A stretch of DNA of 64,000 nt from PNON01 sp963757065 (GCA_963757065.1 CAVWQC010000007.1:620001-684000); one strand, 5' to 3'; counted from the first letter of the stretch, positions 28,575-38,209 are shown. Program-made: numbers and translations. Notes: generated from the letters alone by a model not told the origin.

Positions 28575-29696
28575 ATGGAAAAGAATAATCGGTATCGATT
28601 GATATCCATTGCCTTGGTATTATTTATCCTCATTCTAGCCTGCAACCTGCCCACGAGCGATCAGAATCAGATCAAGACCATAATCCCGCCCACTCCCATC
28701 ATTCAACTCATCGAAGTAACAGTGGTAATTCCAGCCACCAATTCACCAGTTGAAGCATCAGTGACTGATACGCCAACCAGTCCAACAACGACACCCATCA
28801 CAGAGACACCTACGATTTCACATCTATTGACTCCTTCGATCCCTGCTGCAAATGGCATGATCGTATATGATGTCACAAGTAAGGACACCGCACCTGAACG
28901 ACGCGCTCCATATGGGGATTCTTATCAGATCAATCGTTTGGAGAGACCTTTTGATAAGGCGATGACCTATTTTCCAGACCTGGATATCGTTACTTTCAAT
29001 TTAAAACAGGATGATGTATGGAACTATGTATCAATCGAGCTGGTTGGATTGGATCCCAACAACACGATAGGCATTCAGTATGGGGTGGAACTGGACCTGG
29101 ATAGGGATGGATTTGGTGATTACGTTATTATTGCTCGTCCACCATTTACTCCGCAATGGGATTGCACGACAGTAAAAGTCTACCAGGATGATAACCACAA
29201 TACAGGTGGATTATCAGGATCAAAATCAGATGCTCCATTACCTGGTGATGGATATGAGAAGTTGATCTTTGATGGGGGAGTTGGTTCAGACCCGGATCTT
29301 GCTTGGGTTAGAATTAATGCGGGAAGAAGGGCTACGGTTCAATTCGCTTTTAAGCAAACTCTTTCAACTGATCAATTCATGATGGGTGTCCTTGCAGATT
29401 CCGGATTCAAGGATGTGGGTATGTTGGATTATGTGGATCGTTTTACCAGGGCGGAAGCCGGATCTCCGGTAAGAGACAACGATGACTATCCACTAAAACA
29501 ACTCTTTAGCGTCGATAATACCTGCAGGGAGGCATATGGCTTCTCATCGACAGGGTACGAACCACAACTTTGTCCGAAAGAACCAACACCACAACCTCAC
29601 TCCACACCGGAAGCTTGCCAACCGCCTCCATATTGCACTGGCGTACATTATCTTTGGGATCCTGTTACCTGTGTTTGCTTTGCTATACCATGGTAA
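28575..29696 (+). CDS. Lipoprotein with Thr/Pro linker, unknown function
   Basis: 373 aa. Signal peptide with lipobox LILAC, an extended Thr/Pro/Ile linker (about 25-95), then a beta-rich domain of about 220 residues (YLERPFD- and DIVTFNLKQDDVWNYVSIELVGLDPN-like, GIQYGVELDLDRDGFGDYVIIARPP). DLDRDGFGDYV resembles the Asp-rich loops of Ca-binding or thrombospondin-type-3-like repeats. The C-terminus has several cysteines (CREAYGF, LCPKEP, CQPPPYCTGVHYLWDPVTCVCF) that suggest a disulfide knot. I do not recognise it. Extracellular sensing or binding is possible. Confidence 0.7.
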   Translation: MEKNNRYRLISIALVLFILILACNLPTSDQNQIKTIIPPTPIIQLIEVTVVIPATNSPVEASVTDTPTSPTTTPITETPTISHLLTPSIPAANGMIVYDVTSKDTAPERRAPYGDSYQINRLERPFDKAMTYFPDLDIVTFNLKQDDVWNYVSIELVGLDPNNTIGIQYGVELDLDRDGFGDYVIIARPPFTPQWDCTTVKVYQDDNHNTGGLSGSKSDAPLPGDGYEKLIFDGGVGSDPDLAWVRINAGRRATVQFAFKQTLSTDQFMMGVLADSGFKDVGMLDYVDRFTRAEAGSPVRDNDDYPLKQLFSVDNTCREAYGFSSTGYEPQLCPKEPTPQPHSTPEACQPPPYCTGVHYLWDPVTCVCFAIPW

Positions 29697-29813
29697 ATAA
29701 TCGCCATCGGATTCAGATTGGATGTAACATAAATATACCAGGCAGAATCCTGCTATCGATCTCTATCCGGTCCTTCTGAATGGGGTGTTTAATCCCTTAG
29801 GAACACTCTTTTA

Positions 29814-30087
29814 AGTTATGTTTTGTGATGCTTGTGAGCGAGGAGAGGCTCGAATGCATCCCTCGATGGGGCTCCAGCCAATAAGAAAACACCCTTGCGG
29901 ATGTTTTGTGATGCTTGTGAGCGAGGAGAGGCTCGAATGCATCCCTCGATGGGGCTCTCAACCAATAAAGAAAACACCCTTGCGGATGTTTTGTGATGCT
30001 TGTGAGCGAGGAGAGGCTCGAATGCATCCCTCGATGGGGCTCTCAACCAATAAAGAAAACACCCTTGCGGATGTTTTGTGATGCTTG
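29814..30087 (-). repeat. Tandem array of tRNA-Lys 3'-end copies with terminators
   Basis: Three 83-85-bp units directly 3' of tRNA-Lys; anchor points are 29830, 29913, 29998 and, in the real tRNA, 30083. Read on the minus strand, each unit contains the tRNA from about position 42, with an insert of 17 nt (core CCCCATCGAGGGAT) exactly between the 5' T-stem and the T-loop, then the intact 3' T-stem and acceptor strand, the trailer, and a terminator hairpin (AAAACATCC, GCAA loop, GGGTGTTTT, then U-rich). Open frames across it are artefacts of the repeat. The unit farthest from the tRNA is the most diverged. Confidence 0.85.
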
Positions 30088-30159
30088 TGAGCGAGGAGAG
30101 GCTCGAACTCTCAACCAATGGCTTAAAAGGCCACTGCTCTACCATTGAGCTACTCGCCC
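30088..30159 (-). tRNA. tRNA-Lys (UUU)
   Basis: Cloverleaf by eye: acceptor GGGCGAG with CTCGCTC (one G-U), D-arm GCTC/GAGC, anticodon stem GTGGC/GCCAT around loop CTTTTAA (anticodon TTT), T-arm GAGAG-TTCGAGC-CTCTC, discriminator A. CCA is not encoded. It is the only complete copy in the array; the degenerate copies lie on its 3' side. Confidence 0.95.
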
Positions 30160-30240
30160 GAAGCAGACAAAATTTTACCACCGACATATCCAAGCGTCAA
30201 CTCCAGGTTTTCCATTATAATAAGCCCAGGAGAATGATCC

Positions 30241-30564
30241 ATGTCGAATATTGAATCTGTCAACGAAACCTCGCTTTCCACACTACTGACTTCATCCAAG
30301 GTACCAGTACTGATCGATTTTGGGGCTGCCTGGTGCGGACCCTGCAAGATGATCGAGCCTTATGTTGAAAAACTGGCCAATAACTGGAAAGATAAAGTAG
30401 TAGTTGTCAAAGTGGACGTGGATGAATCACCCAATCTGGCCATGCAATATCAGGTCATGGGTGTTCCGACTCTGATTCTACTTAAGGATAGTAAACCGGT
30501 GGATCGGACCAGTGGATTACAGTCTTTGGATAAACTGGTTGAGCGGTTTGGGAAGTATATATAA
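30241..30564 (+). CDS. trxA: Thioredoxin
   Basis: 107 aa, cytoplasmic. PVLIDFGAAWCGPCKMIEPYVEKLANNW carries the WCGPCK redox centre; DVDESPNLAMQYQVMGVPTLILLKDSKPVDRTSGLQSLDKL carries the cis-Pro (GVPT). It reduces protein disulfides, fed by thioredoxin reductase (not in the window). AGGAGA precedes the ATG. The peptidase gene follows 12 bases later, so they are probably co-transcribed. Confidence 0.95.
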   Translation: MSNIESVNETSLSTLLTSSKVPVLIDFGAAWCGPCKMIEPYVEKLANNWKDKVVVVKVDVDESPNLAMQYQVMGVPTLILLKDSKPVDRTSGLQSLDKLVERFGKYI

Positions 30565-30576
30565 TTAGTCTCCAAA

Positions 30577-32449
30577 ATGAGCCTATCGATAAATAAGTCA
30601 GCAAGCCCATACGGGTTGTGGAAAAGCACCCTCACTCCAAATCTGATCGCTAATAAACTGAGATTTTCAGATGTTCAATACACTGAGGATGGTCTGCTTT
30701 GGTTGGAAGGGCGTCCAACCGGTAGTGTCCTGGTATATAAAGCGAAGGACTCAGATAATGTTGATGTCGCACCTCAATATCAACCACGGGGAGGGTTGGC
30801 ATATGGCGGGGGAGAATTCCACACTCGTAACGGAGTGATAGTATTCGTCAATAAAGACTGTTTATTTCGAACATCCAGCCAGGATCAAGTCTACCAACTG
30901 CTAAAGACGGATGACGGCAGCTTATCTTCTCCGAGCATATCGCCTGATGATCAATTTGCATTGTTTCTTCAATCTGATGGAAAAGATGATTCCATTGGTA
31001 TTGTGGATTTGACCAGACCTGATAGTTCAGTTTGCCTTGTTTGCGGTGCTGATTTTTATATGCAGCCTGTGTGGCATCCCGAAGGGAATATGATCGCCTG
31101 GGTGGAATGGAACGCACCGAATATGCCATGGGATGGGGCACTGTTGAAAACCGCTCAATTTGATCGAACAACTGGTCGTATTTCCGATATTCAAACAATT
31201 GCCGGTGACACCAACACTCCTGTTTTCCAACCTGAATTTTCACCTGATTCAAAGTATCTCAGCTTCCTGCAAGCTGCAGGCGATCGGGATGAATGTGTCA
31301 TTCTGAATTTGCAGACACAGGCTAAAAAGGTCATCTTGAGGGATAAAGTATTAATAACTCCTGCATGGACCCTCGGTCAGCGTGTTTATGGATGGACTCC
31401 TGATTCAAGGAAGATCTTTTGTATTTACCAGGAAAAGGGTGAATTTGGAGTGATGGAGCTTGATTTGGAGAGTTCAAATGACACTGAATTGGACCTTTCT
31501 CCGTATTCAAACTTTGCTCAGATCACTGTATCACCGAATAATATGAGTTTTGCCTGCATTGCTTCCTCTTCAGAGATACCCGCCAGGATCATTGAATGGA
31601 GAAAAGGTGAAATACAGGTAGTGCGGTCGAGCCTTGATTTTGAGATATCCCCTCATGGAAATATCCAATCCACAACCCGTTGAATGGAAGACTTCGACCG
31701 GTGAAGCGGTTCATGGCTATTACTTTCCGCCACAAAATTCCAAATTTACATCCGAAGGATTGCCACCCGCTGTAATCCATGTCCACGGGGGGCCTACATC
31801 CCAGGTGGATAGCAGTTTTTCGTTTGATACCAACTTCTTCACCAACCGTGGCTACGCAGTATTGGTAGTTAATTACCGCGGCAGTACCGGATATGGGCGT
31901 ACCTATCAAAAAGCTTTGAATCATCATTGGGGTGAGTATGATGTGGAGGACGCAGTTGGTGCTGCCCATTTCCTTGTGGAAAGTGGTTTGGTTAATCCCA
32001 AACAATTGGTGATTAAAGGCAGCAGCGCAGGCGGTTACACACTTCTAAATGTTCTTATCCGTTACCCTGATCTGTTCCAGGCAGCGATCTGCTCGTTTCC
32101 TGTCGCGAACCTGATGACGATCATCAATGAAACTTTCAAATTTGAAGCGCATTATTATGACTCATTGATCGGACCATTTCCTGAGGAAAAGGCAAAGTAC
32201 ATAAACTGGTCGCCGATCAATCATATTGATAAAATTAGAACACCTATAATTCTATTTCACGGGGATTCTGATCCGGTTGTTCCTTCGTCACAATCTGCTG
32301 AAATAGACGAAGCATTAACCACCAATCATATCCCTCACCGCTATCATGTGTTCGAGGGAGAGGGTCATGGCTGGAAAAAAGCTGAAACTCTTGAATCCTA
32401 TTACAATATGATCGAGCAATTTCTTTTGGAAAATATTATAAAAACATAG
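30577..32449 (+). CDS. S9-family serine peptidase, acylaminoacyl-peptidase-like (frame-broken)
   Basis: Joined across one break near 31650, about 624 aa. The N-terminal half is a beta-propeller (repeated SPDDQFALFLQSDG, HPEGNMIAWVEW, SPDSKYLSFLQAAG, TPDSRKIFCIY). The C-terminal alpha/beta-hydrolase half has PPAVIHVHGGPTSQVDSSF, NYRGSTGYGRTYQ, the nucleophile elbow GSSAGGYT, the acid in FHGDSDPVVPSSQ and the His in EGEGHGW. Such enzymes remove acyl-amino acids or di/tripeptides from short peptides. No signal peptide, so cytoplasmic. Near the break the two frames are SLDFEISP and MEISNPQPVEW; one extra base explains the shift. It ends 11 bases before murJ. Confidence 0.85.
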
Positions 32450-32460
32450 GAAATCCTCCG

Positions 32461-33987
32461 ATGTCGAAACTCACAAAAATTACCATATTGCTGGCCTCCT
32501 TCTTTGCAGTTGATAAAGTATTAGCCATAACCAGGCAATTGCTGACAGCCAGGATCTTTGGGCTTTCCGCAGAGCTGGATGCTTTCAACGCAGCAAATAA
32601 CCTGCCCGACCTGCTTTTCGCATTGATCTCCGGTGGAGCTCTGGCGATTGCATTCATCCCGGTCCTCTCTGAAATATTAACAACTTCAGGGAGACAATCA
32701 ACCTGGCTGCTATTTTCTCGAATTGCCAATCTGGCGTTTATTGTGACTGCCATCATGGGGATTTTTATCGCTATTTTTGCTGAACCGCTGGTATCGTGGC
32801 GTCTCGGCATAGCGCCCGGATTTGACCTGACACAACAAAAACTGGTAGCGGAATTGATGCGTCTAAACTTAATTGCCACACTGATCTTTTCGATCAGCGG
32901 TTTGGTAATGGCTGGACTACAGACCAACCAGCATTTCCTGCTACCAGCCATTGCCCCCTTGCTTTATAACCTGGGTCAAATATTTGGAGCACTGATCCTT
33001 GCTCCAAAAGAAGGATTAAGCATTGGACCAATTCAGTTACCTGCTTACAATCTGGGAGTCCATGGCCTGGTGTATGGTGTCATTATCGGGGCAGCATTAC
33101 ACTTGCTTATTCAAATTCCTGCGTTAGTAAAGTATCAGTTCAAATGGACACCCAGTGTAACGGTATTGGATCCAAATGTTCGCAAAGTTTTAAAACTCCT
33201 TGGGCCACGCCTCTTGACCATGCTGTTCATTCAGCTAATCTTTATTGCCCGGGATAATTTAGCTTCCGGATTATCCACCGGGGCTGTATCTGCTTTGACA
33301 TACGGCTGGATGATCATGCAAGTACCTGAAACCTTATTGGGCACAGCCATTGGAACCGCATTATTACCTACATTATCAGAATTTGCAGTCAAACAGCAGT
33401 GGAGCGAATTTACACGAGTCATCTCAAGGGCTGTACGGATCCTGACAGCATTAACCATTCCCATCTTTATAATTCTTTCGTTGGGATTGCGGCCGCTGAT
33501 CAGCCTGGCTTTTGGTTTTGACGCTGCCGGCACGGATCTGATATTAAATGTTAGCCGGGCATTTTTATTCGGGTTGATCGCCCATTCCATCATAGAAGTT
33601 GGCGTAAGGTCTTTTTATTCGATACAAAATGCAAAAATACCATTACTTGCTTCAGCTGTTACAATCATTGTTTTTCTCATCTTCGGAAATTTGTTAGTCA
33701 ATAGATTTGGAGCAGTGGGTATTGCGGCTTCCGTTACTATTGCATTTTCAGTAGAAATGTTGCTGATAATGATCCTCCTCATTCGCAGATTCCGGTTCAA
33801 CATTGGGATTGTGCCAACACTGAGTCGCGCCATCCTCGCCAGTATTGCAGGGTCGGCGGTATTGATCGGGTTGTCATTGTGGCTTCCAATTAATCCAGTT
33901 CTATTAGCCCTGGTTTCGATGGGATCAGCTGCAATTATCGCTGTTTTCTTCATCAATAAAGATATAAGGGAATTGCGAAATCTATAA
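32461..33987 (+). CDS. murJ: MurJ/MviN-like lipid II flippase
   Basis: 508 aa with about 14 TM helices. LAITRQLLTARIFGLSAELDAFNAANNLPDLLFALISGGALAIAFIPVLSE is the MVF/MOP start; later QTNQHFLLPAIAPLLYNLGQIFGALIL and ASGLSTGAVSALTYGWMIMQVPETLLGTAIGTALLPTLSEFA are equally typical. MurJ moves lipid-linked peptidoglycan precursor outward. Some chloroflexotan paralogues of this fold export other polymers, so the assignment to lipid II is likely but not certain. It sits between the peptidase and a TPR membrane protein. Confidence 0.85.
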   Translation: MSKLTKITILLASFFAVDKVLAITRQLLTARIFGLSAELDAFNAANNLPDLLFALISGGALAIAFIPVLSEILTTSGRQSTWLLFSRIANLAFIVTAIMGIFIAIFAEPLVSWRLGIAPGFDLTQQKLVAELMRLNLIATLIFSISGLVMAGLQTNQHFLLPAIAPLLYNLGQIFGALILAPKEGLSIGPIQLPAYNLGVHGLVYGVIIGAALHLLIQIPALVKYQFKWTPSVTVLDPNVRKVLKLLGPRLLTMLFIQLIFIARDNLASGLSTGAVSALTYGWMIMQVPETLLGTAIGTALLPTLSEFAVKQQWSEFTRVISRAVRILTALTIPIFIILSLGLRPLISLAFGFDAAGTDLILNVSRAFLFGLIAHSIIEVGVRSFYSIQNAKIPLLASAVTIIVFLIFGNLLVNRFGAVGIAASVTIAFSVEMLLIMILLIRRFRFNIGIVPTLSRAILASIAGSAVLIGLSLWLPINPVLLALVSMGSAAIIAVFFINKDIRELRNL

Positions 33988-34024
33988 GAAAAAGCAAAAG
34001 ATTGGAATAAGGTATAATTAGAGC

Positions 34025-35311
34025 ATGTTAGATGATCAGATGAATGAAACTCAACCAGTAAACCCGGTACCTGATTTGCCGGATAATGAAACGACTACAA
34101 CCACTGTTCTCCAAAAGCATGGACAAAAGTGGTGGGTGGTAGGCGGCATAATTGCTGTCCTGGTAATCACTGCTATAGGAGGATTAGGTGGTTATTTCTC
34201 CGGGATAGCGAATCGAAAAGCCACAGAAAACAATAACCGGGCTTTGGTAGCGAGCATGCAATACCAGCTCGGCGTTACAGATCTCCAGGCAGGCCGTTAT
34301 GGGTTTGCAAAACAACGTTTTGAATATGTCATCGAGCTGGATCCTGGATTTCCTGGCGTTCTGGAGAAAATGGCAGAAATTTCCATCATTATGAATGCAA
34401 CTGCTACCCCAACTCCTGCGCCAATCCCCACAGCTGCTCCCACACTTGATCTCAGCGGAGTGGAAAACCTGCTTGCTCAATCCAAACAATTCCTGGTCGC
34501 AAAGGATTGGTCCGGAGCGATCTCTGCGCTGGATGCGATTCGGAAAGGAAATCCATCCTTCAAGACACTTGAGGTGGATGGCCTTTATTTCCTGGCTTTG
34601 AAACACCGCGGGGTCGAAAAAATTTATCAGCTGGGAAAACTGGAAAGTGGTATTTATGACATCGTTTTGATGACACGTTTCGGACCCATGGATGTAGATT
34701 CCCGCGATGCCAGTGAATGGGCGGTATCTTACATATACGGTGCTAGTTGGTGGGGCATTGATTTTGTCAGGGTAGTAAAAGACCTCGAAATTGTCTATAC
34801 CAATTTTCCAAATATGCAGGATCAAGGACATGTAACAGCTTTTGAGCGTTACCGCATGGCTTTGGCGGGGGTCGGGGACCAGCTTGCTTTGAAAGAAAAA
34901 TGGTGTGATGCTGTCCCGTATTATTTTCAATCCCTCCAGTTGGGAGATAATGATAAAGTAGCAGAGGCTTACACAAAAGCGAATAATAAGTGTATTGCTT
35001 TGACACCAACTGAAACACCGACAGTAGCCCCTGTATTGAATAATGATCCAATCATCACCGGAGCAAATTTACCTGAGGGATCTACAACTGCCCCATATGC
35101 CGGAAATGTTACCGGCAGTGATCCAGATTTGGATCCAATTACCTTTAGTGATATTTCCGGAAATTTAGCCGCTAATGGACTAAGCATGGATGCGGCAGGA
35201 AATATTTCTGGTACCCCAACTGCAGTTGGAACGATCAATTTTACCGTTCAGGTGGATGATGGTCGAGGCGGAACAGCTTCGGCTGATTATTCGATCAACA
35301 TAACCAGCTAA
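34025..35311 (+). CDS. Membrane protein with TPR-like region and C-terminal Ig-like domain
   Basis: 428 aa. Cytoplasmic N-terminus, one TM at about 38-62 (WWVVGGIIAVLVITAIGGLGGYFSGI), then TPR-like helices (YQLGVTDLQAGRYGFAKQRFEYVIELDPG; LLAQSKQFLVAKDWSGAISALDAIRKGNP). A helical middle follows, then a short Thr/Pro linker and a final putative-Ig domain of about 80 residues (NDPIITGANLPEGSTTAPYAGNVTGSDPDLDPITFSDISGNLAANGLSMDAAGNISGTPTAVGTINFTVQVDDGRGG). The last domain is the He_PIG type found in surface proteins. It is preceded by murJ (37-base gap) and ends before a terminator. Role unknown. Confidence 0.75.
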   Translation: MLDDQMNETQPVNPVPDLPDNETTTTTVLQKHGQKWWVVGGIIAVLVITAIGGLGGYFSGIANRKATENNNRALVASMQYQLGVTDLQAGRYGFAKQRFEYVIELDPGFPGVLEKMAEISIIMNATATPTPAPIPTAAPTLDLSGVENLLAQSKQFLVAKDWSGAISALDAIRKGNPSFKTLEVDGLYFLALKHRGVEKIYQLGKLESGIYDIVLMTRFGPMDVDSRDASEWAVSYIYGASWWGIDFVRVVKDLEIVYTNFPNMQDQGHVTAFERYRMALAGVGDQLALKEKWCDAVPYYFQSLQLGDNDKVAEAYTKANNKCIALTPTETPTVAPVLNNDPIITGANLPEGSTTAPYAGNVTGSDPDLDPITFSDISGNLAANGLSMDAAGNISGTPTAVGTINFTVQVDDGRGGTASADYSINITS

Positions 35312-35330
35312 TAATAATAAATACAAATTA

Positions 35331-35362
35331 TAGAACTCGTCGAAAGGCGAGTTCTTTTGTTT
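35331..35362 (+). terminator. Terminator after the TPR/Ig protein
   Basis: Stem GAACTCG / CGAGTTC (35333-35339 with 35348-35354), 8-base loop, followed by TTTTGTTTT. It separates the murJ gene group from the ubiquitin-like cassette. Confidence 0.85.
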
Positions 35363-35502
35363 TCTGGATTAGTTTATCCCAGAAATCACACACAAGATGA
35401 TTGGCGTAGTTACAAAAGATATTATTTCAATTCTTTGAATGCTAAATTTGACCAGAGTATTCCACCTTGCAGTTTTGAAAGGTACATATTTATTTTTGGT
35501 AG

Positions 35503-35531
35503 TTGACAAATTTGGTTATTATTTGTATGAT
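35503..35531 (+). promoter_or_regulatory. Consensus promoter of the ubiquitin-like cassette
   Basis: TTGACA (35503-35508), a 17-base spacer and TATGAT (35526-35531) form a near-ideal sigma-70 promoter. The transcription start would fall near 35538, leaving a leader of about 30 bases before the ATG at 35569. The leader includes GTCAGACCAGTATAC, a plausible site for the GntR-type domain encoded by the first gene. The TTG of the -35 box is not a start codon. Confidence 0.8.
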
Positions 35532-35568
35532 GATGTATGGAAGTCAGACCAGTATACAAGGTGAATAT

Positions 35569-37206
35569 ATGGCAATAAAATTTCTGGAGCATAGGTCATT
35601 AACCGAAGTAGTCGCGGGTAGATTGGCTACCTTTATACTTGATGGAACTTATCCCGCAGAATCACAATTACCTTCTGAAAGAGAATTGGTTCAAGAATAC
35701 GGTGTTAGCCGCTCCACCTTGCGCGAAGCTTTAAAGATCCTGGGTGAGCATAAGCTGATCGAAGGACGGCATGGGGTAGGCTGGTTCGTCAATCGCATCA
35801 ACTCCTCGAACATGGCGAAATCCCATGAATTGGCCAATATTCCAAAAGAAGATACAAGACCCCGACCGGCTTCATTGGATACAAGCCTGCCGGTTGGTCC
35901 ACGCAGGCTGCCGGTTGCCCCGGAAAAACCGCTCCAGATTCCTAATATGCATTCAGATCGTTTAGCCACATTTAAGCTGATTTCCTGGTGGGAACGGGAA
36001 AAGGTCGCAAATGCACGTGTACTGGTTGTCGGTGCTGGAGCACTCGGTAATGAGGTCATCAAAAATCTCGTCCTAATGGGAATTGGTAATATCTTCATTG
36101 TGGATTTTGACACAATCGAACTGGCAAATCTCAGCCGATCCATTTTATATCGTGAATCAGATACCGGTCGGGAGAAAGCTGAAGTCGCTGCTGCACAGGC
36201 CAAAGACATCAATCCGAATGTGCATGTGCAATTCCTGCATGGTGATATATCCACCATGCTTGGTTTGGGGGTGTTTCGGAGGATGGATGTTGTCATCGGG
36301 TGCCTGGATAATCGTGAGGCGCGTTTGGCAGTGAATCGGTTTTGTTACTGGATGAACATTCCCTGGGTGGATGGAGCCATTCAAGAATTCCTGGGATTGG
36401 TGCGAGTGTTCGTTCCCGGCGATGGCGCGTGTTTTGAATGTACTTTGACAGAACAAGCCCGCCGCGACCTGTCGATGCGCTATTCCTGCCCCCTGTTAGC
36501 CCGCGAAAACGTGCTGCTGGGAAAAGTGCCAACGACACCCACAATTGCTTCCATTATTGGTGCCATGCAGGCTCAGGAAGCGCTAAAGCTCATCCATAAA
36601 TTGCCAGTCGAACCGGGAAAGGTCATCCATTATAACGGAATGACCAATGATATGTACACCAGCGCTTACCAATCCAGGGAAGATTGTGAAAGCCATTGGA
36701 TCTACGGAGATGTAACAGAATTGCCTGCCAAAGCGGAACAAACAACGCTTGCTGAATTACTTCAGATTGCACAAGATGACCTGGGAACAGACGCAATCCT
36801 GGAGTTGGATCAGGAGATTATTCTTTCCCTTCGATGCCCAAAATGCTTAACGACAGAAAACGTTTTAAAGCCAATCTCACATGTGAGTTTTCAGGGAGCT
36901 CATTGTGCAGTTTGTGGTACCCTACGAGAAATCGAAATGACTCACATCATCACTGGCAATGAACCCTTCTTGAACCGAACTCTTGTCAGTGTAGGAATTC
37001 CACCCTTGCATATTATCAGGGCAACTAATGGAACGGATTATCGTTTTTATGAACTGACCGGTGACCTTGAAAATGCCCTTCACTTTAATCATTTTAATAA
37101 ACCGGAAAACGGTTTCCTATCACCCAACTTACGGATCCGTCTCGGAGATGAAGTGGAAGCAGCACCTCAAAGTTGCAGGTCCAAACCGAATGCGAGTGAT
37201 TCTTAA
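35569..37206 (+). CDS. GntR-type DNA-binding domain fused to ubiquitin E1-like (ThiF) enzyme
   Basis: 545 aa from the ATG at 35569 (AAGGTG just upstream). Residues about 8-76 are a GntR winged helix (RLATFILDGTYPAESQLPSERELVQEYGVSRSTLREALKIL). After a Pro-rich linker, about 130-370 form the E1/ThiF adenylation domain: GAGALG at 155-160, FIVDFDTIELANLSRSILYRESDTGREKA with the arginine finger and Lys, and IGCLDNREARLAVNRFC. Zinc-type CxxC pairs are C288/C291, C423/C426 and C446/C449. C307 in MRYSCPL is the best catalytic-Cys candidate. Role: ATP-dependent activation of the ubiquitin-like protein encoded downstream. The DNA-binding fusion is unusual and suggests the enzyme represses its own promoter. 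Confidence 0.85.
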   Translation: MAIKFLEHRSLTEVVAGRLATFILDGTYPAESQLPSERELVQEYGVSRSTLREALKILGEHKLIEGRHGVGWFVNRINSSNMAKSHELANIPKEDTRPRPASLDTSLPVGPRRLPVAPEKPLQIPNMHSDRLATFKLISWWEREKVANARVLVVGAGALGNEVIKNLVLMGIGNIFIVDFDTIELANLSRSILYRESDTGREKAEVAAAQAKDINPNVHVQFLHGDISTMLGLGVFRRMDVVIGCLDNREARLAVNRFCYWMNIPWVDGAIQEFLGLVRVFVPGDGACFECTLTEQARRDLSMRYSCPLLARENVLLGKVPTTPTIASIIGAMQAQEALKLIHKLPVEPGKVIHYNGMTNDMYTSAYQSREDCESHWIYGDVTELPAKAEQTTLAELLQIAQDDLGTDAILELDQEIILSLRCPKCLTTENVLKPISHVSFQGAHCAVCGTLREIEMTHIITGNEPFLNRTLVSVGIPPLHIIRATNGTDYRFYELTGDLENALHFNHFNKPENGFLSPNLRIRLGDEVEAAPQSCRSKPNASDS

Positions 37207-37215
37207 GGATGAAGA

Positions 37216-38209
37216 ATGACCAGTGCAATGTCAAATCCAATACAGGATTCCAGGCAAACAATGACCGCATTCTTCAAGAAATTTTTCTTCCAGGTTGCGA
37301 TCATTATCATTGTGATCCAATTGTCCATTGCAGCCAGCTGGGCTTGGACCTGGATGCTATTCTGGAATCAGGTATTTGGTTATATTTTCATCAAATTTGC
37401 CACAGTGATCGGTTCAGCACTACTTTCCGGGTTGATTTCCAGGGTGATCCTGAAAGATCATTTACGCATAATGGGTTGGTTGAGTGCTGAGATTTCCGTG
37501 ATCTTCAGTCTGGTTGGAATATCATTTTTTACACAGAACCTGGTGGGATTTCGCCTGACGTTAAATTCTCAACCAATTACAAATTGGGACGGCCTTTGGC
37601 AAATAACGATGGCAGGAGTAACAACCTGGCTGGTTTTATATGCCTGGAGCAAACCGCGATTACCAGCCAGTATTCAAAGTGAACTCGTGGAACCACGAGA
37701 ACAAATCTCCACGGTAATGGAGAGCACTCTTCAAGCAGTCCCGCAAACCAACCTTCCGTTACGCGAAAAGACCCGGACAATCAGGAATACGATCAAACCA
37801 AGGAAAAGACCGGCAGCACGAATGCGTGGACATCAAACTGTTCATTCCAAGAATTCCGTTGTGAACTATCTGAAGAAATTGAATACCAGAGCTGCTGCAT
37901 TGATTGGACAATTTCATTTTCCTGCGATTTTTCATAATAGTGTCAGGGCAAACCCGGAGTATTTCCCCTCAACCAACCAGAAAAGCACCAAAACCTGCGG
38001 TCAAGCCGATTCAGCATAAGTCCATTTCAAGGAAGCCCCAACCGATCCGATTGGTTGGACTGGAAGAGCATCGCTGCCCTTATTGCCTCGAACTGGTGGA
38101 AGAGAATGACCCGGCTGGAGTAGTGGTATGCCCGATCTGTCATGCCAATCATCATAAAAGTTGTTGGGATATCTCCGGTACATGCCAGGTACCCCATATT
38201 CAAAGCTGA
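37216..38209 (+). CDS. Four-TM protein with C-terminal RING/PHD-like zinc finger (frame-broken)
   Basis: The first frame has four TM helices (about residues 20-48, 52-75, 86-112, 125-147), then a basic Pro/Arg-rich cytoplasmic tail, and stops at 38019. The +1 frame continues the tail (TRKAPKPAVKPIQHKS) and ends with RCPYC, VVCPICHANHHKSCW and GTC. Ligands C-x2-C-x14-C-x2-C-x4-H-x2-C-x6-C-x3-H match a treble-clef RING/PHD finger of the prokaryotic RING type, found in predicted bacterial E3 ligases. Total length (994 bases) implies one extra base near 37930-37945. As one protein of about 330 aa it would be a membrane-anchored E3 candidate. Two separate genes remain possible. It follows E1 by 9 bases. 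Confidence 0.7.

Noticed and set aside
29797..30193. Open frames of 76-125 aa on both strands across the tRNA-Lys array
   Set aside because: They repeat the same peptide in each unit and arise from tandem tRNA-derived DNA; no ribosome-binding site, no homologue recognised.
35503..35568. TTG start for the GntR-E1 gene at 35503
   Set aside because: The TTG is the -35 box of a consensus promoter; the ATG at 35569 has a ribosome-binding site and starts just before the winged helix.
37925..37985. Programmed frameshift in the RING-type gene
   Set aside because: No clear slippery site with a downstream structure, and many other genes in the window have the same +1 defect.
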